This document shows, one piece after another, positions 58,980-64,000 of a stretch of DNA of 64,000 nucleotides. The first letter of the stretch is position 1. Each line of letters begins with the position of its first letter. Source of the stretch: Hufsiella ginkgonis (GTDB lineage Bacteria; Bacteroidota; Bacteroidia; Sphingobacteriales; Sphingobacteriaceae); contig NZ_WVHS01000005.1 in assembly GCF_009834915.1 (NCBI RefSeq), forward strand, positions 1-64,000. Direction: 5' to 3'. The position numbers and the translations under genes are program-made. The notes under the pieces are model-generated. The model saw nothing but the letters and a program-made list of their open reading frames with translations, searched no databases and was not told the DNA's origin.

Positions 58980-60362
58980 TTAATAAGCGTTATCCTCTCC
59001 TTTAACGACGTTGATGATGGTTAGGAAAATGATTTTCACGTCGAGCATAGAAGACCAGTTTTCGAGGTACCAGATGTCGTGCTCTACCCGGCTTTCCATC
59101 ATCGAAGCTTCCTTGGTTTCGCCGCGGAGCCCGTTAACCTGCGCCCAGCCGGTGATGCCCGGCTTTAAGAAATGACGCACCATAAACTGGTTGATCATTC
59201 CGCTGTACTCCTTAGTATGACTTAGCATATGCGGACGCGGGCCGACTACGCTCATGTGACCGGCCAGCACGTTTAAAAACTGCGGAAGCTCATCGATACT
59301 TGTTTTGCGGATAAAACGTCCGATGGTGGTAATGCGTTTATCGTTCTTAACAGCCTGTTTGTGGTCGCTGTCTTTGTTTACCCGCATGCTCCTGAACTTA
59401 AGGCACCAGAATGGCTCATTGTCCCGGCCGCTCCGCAGCTGTTTGAAAAATACGGGCCCGCGGCTCTCACATTTAATCAGGATAGCCAGGATGGGGAACA
59501 GCCAACTGAAGACGAATATGATCACACCAAGGCTGATCACGATGTCGGCAAACCGCTTTTTAAACCGGTTCTCCATGTCGTTAAGCGGCTCATGCCTCAT
59601 GTTAAGCACGGGAAATTCGCCCATGTAGTTTACAGTAAACGGCGTGGGAAGTGTGCCGGTAAGATCGGGTACGAACTTAAGCCTTACACACTGTTTCTCG
59701 GCTTCCATTATGAGGTGCTCCGCCTCTGCTATACGCTGCGGTGTTAACGATACGTATACTTCTTTCACACCGTTGGTGGCCGCAATGCGGATCTGTTCGC
59801 AGGCCGCAGGGCGGATGTCGCCGTTCTCATCGATATGCAGCGATTCCTTATCATTTAAAAAGCCTTCGAAAAGAAAGTTGTTCTTGTTGTTTTTAAAATA
59901 AGCCGCGAGCCGTTGACTGGTGTTATTATGACCCAGGATCGCCACCGATTTCCTTATTTTGAAATGGCGGATAAGCACCGTTTCAAGCACGGTACCGGCA
60001 AAACGGCTGAAGAGGAATAAAGTAAACAACCCGGTGTAGAAATACATCAGGAAGTGTTTCGAATAGATCGAATCCTTGAAGAAGATCAGGTAAAAAATAA
60101 AGAGAATTACATGCAGGAAAAGGCTCCTCCAGGTAGATTTGTAGATCCGTTCCACCCGCTCGATGGTATCGCTGCGGTACATACCAAAAAGATTGGCGCA
60201 AAAGATCCACAACAAGTTACAGGCAACGATGTATTGCATATAACGAACCCCTTCTACAGGCTGATCAATTAAAAACCGCGCGGTAATGAATGCAAGGTTT
60301 AACAGGAAAATATCAGAAACTGCTAAAACAATACGTAACAGGTATTGGTATCGGGTCTGCAT
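58980..60362 (-). CDS. WbaP/CpsE-type undecaprenyl-phosphate sugar phosphotransferase (module B, copy 2)
   Basis: 460 residues. Same plan as the gene at 42528: N-terminal helices, VAILGHNNTSQRLAAYF middle domain, and [71 protein letters not shown] in the catalytic domain. 49 bp upstream of Wzi copy 3 on the same strand; a 248-bp AT-rich gap with a promoter-like element lies before it. Confidence 0.92.
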   Translation of the reverse strand: MQTRYQYLLRIVLAVSDIFLLNLAFITARFLIDQPVEGVRYMQYIVACNLLWIFCANLFGMYRSDTIERVERIYKSTWRSLFLHVILFIFYLIFFKDSIYSKHFLMYFYTGLFTLFLFSRFAGTVLETVLIRHFKIRKSVAILGHNNTSQRLAAYFKNNKNNFLFEGFLNDKESLHIDENGDIRPAACEQIRIAATNGVKEVYVSLTPQRIAEAEHLIMEAEKQCVRLKFVPDLTGTLPTPFTVNYMGEFPVLNMRHEPLNDMENRFKKRFADIVISLGVIIFVFSWLFPILAILIKCESRGPVFFKQLRSGRDNEPFWCLKFRSMRVNKDSDHKQAVKNDKRITTIGRFIRKTSIDELPQFLNVLAGHMSVVGPRPHMLSHTKEYSGMINQFMVRHFLKPGITGWAQVNGLRGETKEASMMESRVEHDIWYLENWSSMLDVKIIFLTIINVVKGEDNAY

Positions 60363-60564
60363 CGTTTTCTATACTAAGGGGCTGATCATTGAATGTTATC
60401 CAATTCCACCTACAAATTAACAAATTTATAATCAAAATCCACAATTAAAACTTAAATCCTAATCATAGCAATAATTTGTTGCAGATATGCTAATAAATCA
60501 GCTTAACCACCGGTATATATATGTATCCGGGTAAGCAAAACTTTCAGTTATTAACTTAATATCG

Positions 60565-60572
60565 CAAATATA
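60565..60572 (-). promoter_or_regulatory. promoter -7 element before WbaP copy 2
   Basis: TATATTTG on the minus strand, an exact TAnnTTTG, with TTTG about 14 nt upstream (shorter than usual). The transcript would have a leader of almost 200 nt, AT-rich, which contains the imperfect inverted repeat CCGGTATA...TATCCGG near 60510-60530. The remaining gap 60363-60610 holds nothing else I can recognise. Confidence 0.45.
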
Positions 60573-60610
60573 CTTAAAAAGGCAACCAAATTTCCGGTGC
60601 CGATATTTAT

Positions 60611-61351
60611 TTACATCAGGTTCATGTTTTTTAACACGGCCTGCTCCTTTAATTTCGTAAGGTACGGAAAGCGCAGCACATCTTTAAACGCCATGGCGTG
60701 CCGGGGATGGTGCATATCGCTCGATATAAAATCCAGCAAGCCTTCATCTACCAGCATTTCGGCCATGGTTTTAGCCTGTTTGCCGTAATAGCCGGTGAGT
60801 GAGATGGTATTGAGCTGCAGCATACAACCATAAAACTTCAGTCCCCGGATTTCATCGAAAGACATGTACGTATATCGCTCCGGGTGCGCCAAAATGGGCG
60901 TGTATCCTTTTGCCATTATTTTCTTCACCACTTCAAGTATGTTCGGCGGCTTGCTGATAAAAGATACTTCAAAGAGCACATATTTGTTTTTGATGAGCAT
61001 CAGGTCATCGTTATCGACCCGGGCTTCAAATGTCTCATCAAAGAAGTGTTCGGCGGCGGCCTCTACCGGCACATCTATTCCTTCCTTTTCCAGGGCATCC
61101 CTAAGCACCGCCAGCGCATCATTGATAGATTCCCTGGTATTGCGGTAATAATCGGCCATGATGTGCGGAGTGGCAATAAACTTGCGTATCCCCACATCCA
61201 TCATTTCCTTTATGAGCACGATCGACTCTTCGGGAGTTTGCGCACCATCATCTATCCCCGGTAATATGTGCGAGTGCATATCTACTCCTACCCACTCATA
61301 TGTTAACCCAGAAATATCGGCAGTTTTTTTCCTCTTAAATAGTCCAAACAT
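60611..61351 (-). CDS. CpsB/YwqE-type manganese-dependent protein-tyrosine phosphatase
   Basis: 246 residues. PHP-type metal motifs: DMHSHILPGIDDGA, IATPHIMADYY, FEVSF, PILAHPERYTY and SSDMHHPRH. This family dephosphorylates the tyrosine kinase (Wzc/CpsD/BY-kinase) that controls capsule assembly. Unusually, neither Wzz-like protein in the window has a kinase domain and no separate kinase gene is seen, so its substrate must be encoded elsewhere or be another protein. It lies 85 bp after the flippase gene. Confidence 0.92.
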   Translation of the reverse strand: MFGLFKRKKTADISGLTYEWVGVDMHSHILPGIDDGAQTPEESIVLIKEMMDVGIRKFIATPHIMADYYRNTRESINDALAVLRDALEKEGIDVPVEAAAEHFFDETFEARVDNDDLMLIKNKYVLFEVSFISKPPNILEVVKKIMAKGYTPILAHPERYTYMSFDEIRGLKFYGCMLQLNTISLTGYYGKQAKTMAEMLVDEGLLDFISSDMHHPRHAMAFKDVLRFPYLTKLKEQAVLKNMNLM

Positions 61352-61436
61352 CGTGGTAGCGTAACAATTAAGATTTAAAACTACTGATTAATTCTATGTT
61401 AACAAAAACGGCATCTGTAATATGGCTGCCGCGGAA

Positions 61437-62765
61437 TTACCGGCTCCATATCCCGGTCGCTTTTTTTTGCATGATCAGTTCGCATTGCCAGGTTAAAAAT
61501 ACGCTAATGATAAACATCAGGATGCTATTGGCAAGTACCGTGCCAGCAGTCCCCATGACCCGGATCAGCCACACCGAAAGCGGGATATTTATTACGCTGG
61601 CGGCAATTACCAGTAACAGCTGTATCCGCAGCTTGCCGGCGCCGTTAAGCAAGTAAGCGTGGATCATCATCCAGCCCTGCACGATGGTATAGATGGCCAT
61701 CATAAGCGAAAGGATACCCGGGATCTCTACAAGGTTACCAAGCCACCAGTGGTAAAATAAGTCGGCGCCATAATACATACACCCGGCGGGCAGCATCAAT
61801 AAGCAGCACACAAGCCGCATTCTACGCATCGACGCTTTTATCCACTCCAGGTCGCCCCTGGCATAAGCGTCGGTAAAAGCGCTCCAGTAAGGAGTGGCAA
61901 TAATCGTAAAACCCAGGGTGATCACCGAAAAATATTTAAAAGCATTGTTAAACCGGGTAACGGCCAGCGGGCCGAGCATGCGGGTGATAATGATCGTGTC
62001 TGTTTCGTATAAAACAAGGGTGCCAACCTGGATGATGAAGAAAGCGCCGCCAATGGTGAGGAGGCCTTTTGCGGCGGATGGCTCCACATACTTCCACTTA
62101 GGCGCCATGTGCTTTAAATCTGAGGTGAACAGGTAAAAGGTGACGCCGCCAAGTACCAGCAGCGGCGCGGCGCAAACGGCAAGCACCAGCAGGATTAAGC
62201 TGCCGTGGGTGGTATAAACTAGGATCCCGATGAATAACAGGGTAAGCAGTTGTCCGGAAAATGCGATCAGCGATGCCTTAAACGGTTGCTGCAAAGCGAT
62301 AAGGATGTTGTTGATAGGTTGAAGCACGAACTGCATACAAAATGAACCCATCGTGATAAGCATCACCGGCCAGATGGAATAATTGATATCGCCCTGGATC
62401 CGTAACAGTGCGTTCCAATCTAAAAAAGAACCGGTTAAGGCAAACAGGATAAATATCGTTCCCGAAATGGCCGCTAAAATAGCATAGGTGGTACTCACAT
62501 ATTTCCTAACGTCACCCGTCTCACCGAGCGCCGCAGCATGTGCCAGCTTATTACGCAACCCATTGCTCAGCCCGATATCGAATGTATTGATCCAGGCCAC
62601 CAGCGACGCAATGACCAGCCAAATGCCATATTGAACCGGGCTCACATAGTCGATAGCTATACGCACCAGCACGAAAGTGATTAATATGTTCAGCCCCTTG
62701 ATCAGGAAGGTATAAATGATATTCCTTTTGATCCCTCTATCGCGATCGTTGCCGTTATCCATCAA
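61437..62765 (-). CDS. polysaccharide flippase, Wzx-like (third copy)
   Basis: 442 residues with twelve or more helices. KRNIIYTFLIKGLNILITFVLVRIAIDYVSPVQYGIWLVIASLVAWINTFDIGLSNGLRNKLAHAAALGE is a characteristic N-terminus of the PST/MATE-type flippases. Third such protein in the region. It may flip a different unit, or duplicate the work of the one at 50979. First gene of module B after a promoter-like element at 62894. Confidence 0.88.
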   Translation of the reverse strand: MMDNGNDRDRGIKRNIIYTFLIKGLNILITFVLVRIAIDYVSPVQYGIWLVIASLVAWINTFDIGLSNGLRNKLAHAAALGETGDVRKYVSTTYAILAAISGTIFILFALTGSFLDWNALLRIQGDINYSIWPVMLITMGSFCMQFVLQPINNILIALQQPFKASLIAFSGQLLTLLFIGILVYTTHGSLILLVLAVCAAPLLVLGGVTFYLFTSDLKHMAPKWKYVEPSAAKGLLTIGGAFFIIQVGTLVLYETDTIIITRMLGPLAVTRFNNAFKYFSVITLGFTIIATPYWSAFTDAYARGDLEWIKASMRRMRLVCCLLMLPAGCMYYGADLFYHWWLGNLVEIPGILSLMMAIYTIVQGWMMIHAYLLNGAGKLRIQLLLVIAASVINIPLSVWLIRVMGTAGTVLANSILMFIISVFLTWQCELIMQKKATGIWSR

Positions 62766-62893
62766 TTAAAACCGTTAGCACTGGGTGTGATTTAATTTAT
62801 GTGTCATTTTATACTCAAATCGCTTACAATTGGGTAACGATCACACAGCGTTCATCTAATACCCCGTAACCCTTCACGCCAATGCGCGGCTTG

Positions 62894-62901
62894 CAAAGAT
62901 A
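62894..62901 (-). promoter_or_regulatory. promoter -7 element of the module B end
   Basis: TATCTTTG on the minus strand, a perfect TAnnTTTG match, about 129 bp before the start of the third flippase, so a long leader would result. It lies between the flippase and the EEP gene, which have the same orientation. Confidence 0.5.
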
Positions 62902-62946
62902 TAATGCATTAAACGGTCGAAAGATCTCACTTGCATACAACCAGGA

Positions 62947-64000
62947 TCACCGCATTCTCAAATCGCTCACTATGGGGAAATGATCAGAGAGTTTTTTCCC
63001 GACTACCATATAGCTCAGCACCTCGAATTGTTTGCTGGTAAAGATATAATCAATCTGTACCGGCATAAAATCGCGATGATAAGTGATCCCGGCACCACTT
63101 CCCTTTTCGGCGAAAGCATTTGTTAAACCTTCACCGATCCGGTTTACCGAATATGACATCGGCGTATCATTAAAGTCCCCCATTACCAGGTAGGGGTAAG
63201 GGCATCGCCGCATATGCGCTTTGATAAGCTCAACCTGGTGACTGCGGCGGGAAAAGGCAGTCCTGAGTTTATCGGTAATGATCCCGATCTCTTTGACGCC
63301 TCCCCTGTTTAAGGGGCGCAGTTGCTTGAGGAATTTGTGCTGTGCGAATCCGAAACGTACCGATTGAAGGTGTATCCCATAAACACGGGTGACTTTTCCG
63401 CTGATCGACAGATCGACAAATACAGCTTCGGTTTCCGGCGCCTGCGGAGATGGCGCGACAAATCCTGACCTGATGATGGGGAACCTGCTGAACAGGGCGA
63501 TACCGGTAGAATCCCATTCATCGTTTTCATGCGGTTTAAAATAGTAGTGGTTCAATCCAAGCGACCGTTGCAAGGACCGGTAGATGGCGCCCTGGTCGGC
63601 CTTAATAGAGTTGAACTCGATAATCGCGACGATGTCCGGCCGGCTCGAATGAATGATCCCGGCCATTTCATCAGGAACTGGCGTACCGATCACTTTATCC
63701 AGCGCCCTGAAACCATGCACATTGTAAGTCATTACGCGTAAATTCTCTTTCGGGGGATTACTGCTTAACGGGCAAAAGTTTTTTAAGCCATAGTTTTGTG
63801 AAACCCAAGGCAACCCAATCACCAGGAAAACGACCGGAAATAACACCCATCGACTGCGCCGGAAAAGCCAGAAAATGACGAAAATAGCATTGGCGGGCAG
63901 CAAAAAGGGGTATCCAAGGCCCGCCATACCGACCAGCCAGAAATACCTGGGGTTTATAAAGGGAGCCAGGTAACTAAACATCAACGCCAGTCCTGCCAAA
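62947..64000 (-). CDS. endonuclease/exonuclease/phosphatase-family membrane-linked protein (5' partial)
   Basis: 351 residues visible; the frame is open to the window edge, and the first visible residues lie inside a membrane helix, so the true start is upstream. Two or three N-terminal helices, then a complete EEP domain: MTYNVHGFRAL, AIIEFNS (catalytic Glu), ALFSRFPIIRSG, VYGIHLQS, LVMGDFNDTPMSYS (Asp, Asn), IDYIFTSKQF and LSDHFPIVSDL (Asp-His). Such Bacteroidota proteins are annotated as endonuclease/exonuclease/phosphatase; the substrate (phosphodiester of nucleic acid or lipid) is unknown. Confidence 0.9.
   Translation of the reverse strand, partial: LAGLALMFSYLAPFINPRYFWLVGMAGLGYPFLLPANAIFVIFWLFRRSRWVLFPVVFLVIGLPWVSQNYGLKNFCPLSSNPPKENLRVMTYNVHGFRALDKVIGTPVPDEMAGIIHSSRPDIVAIIEFNSIKADQGAIYRSLQRSLGLNHYYFKPHENDEWDSTGIALFSRFPIIRSGFVAPSPQAPETEAVFVDLSISGKVTRVYGIHLQSVRFGFAQHKFLKQLRPLNRGGVKEIGIITDKLRTAFSRRSHQVELIKAHMRRCPYPYLVMGDFNDTPMSYSVNRIGEGLTNAFAEKGSGAGITYHRDFMPVQIDYIFTSKQFEVLSYMVVGKKLSDHFPIVSDLRMR

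Overview
The window looks like chromosomal DNA of a Bacteroidota bacterium, probably from the Sphingobacteriia/Chitinophagia side. The grounds are the gene families (SLBB polysaccharide export protein, Wzi-type barrels, a RemB-like gliding barrel, DUF4130 with a radical SAM partner, lipoproteins with Cys-Lys/Arg-rich starts) and several matches to the TAnnTTTG promoter element of that phylum. I see no rRNA, tRNA or CRISPR array. Species assignment is not possible from reading alone.

1-3.2 kb is an accessory patch. It holds the C-terminal end of an RHS/YD-repeat protein with a variable tip resembling zinc-dependent phospholipase C, a three-helix membrane protein starting 2 bp downstream (likely immunity), an XRE regulator broken by a one-base deletion, a 5'-truncated ISL3-type transposase, and about 540 bp with little coding content but a clear terminator.

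3.2-20.6 kb is mostly housekeeping and signalling: the DUF4130/radical SAM pair, a FUSC-family membrane protein, kynureninase with a histone-deacetylase-like hydrolase, a GAF-PAS-HisKA protein that lacks an ATPase domain, comF, a beta-helix lipoprotein, a GAF-4xPAS hybrid histidine kinase, glyA, scpA and dxs.

20.6-64 kb is a very large surface-polysaccharide region, almost entirely on the minus strand. It reads as two complete Wzx/Wzy-style modules side by side. Module A (about 23-41 kb) has two WecA-like priming enzymes flanking the only SLBB/Wza export protein, a Wzi barrel, six glycosyltransferase-type genes, an EpsG-type polymerase, WecB, a flippase and a Wzz-like protein. Module B (about 42-63 kb) has two WbaP-type priming transferases, glycosyltransferases, a Gmd-like dehydratase, an O-antigen-polymerase-like protein, two flippases, a hexapeptide acyltransferase, a deoxysugar cassette (epimerase, C-methyltransferase, RfbC), a second Wzz-like protein, a third Wzi barrel and a CpsB/YwqE phosphatase. 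The second Wzi gene sits on the plus strand between the modules. Many genes overlap by 1-8 nt, so long translationally coupled transcripts are likely. No tyrosine autokinase is present although its usual phosphatase is, and several sugar-nucleotide routes lack their partner enzymes here. The window ends inside an endonuclease/exonuclease/phosphatase-family gene.

I did not find a clearly new defence or mobile system. The points most worth checking are the RHS toxin tip with its putative immunity protein, the ATPase-less kinase, the kynureninase/deacetylase pair, the two-module polysaccharide layout with one exporter, and the -7-like elements placed almost on top of start codons.
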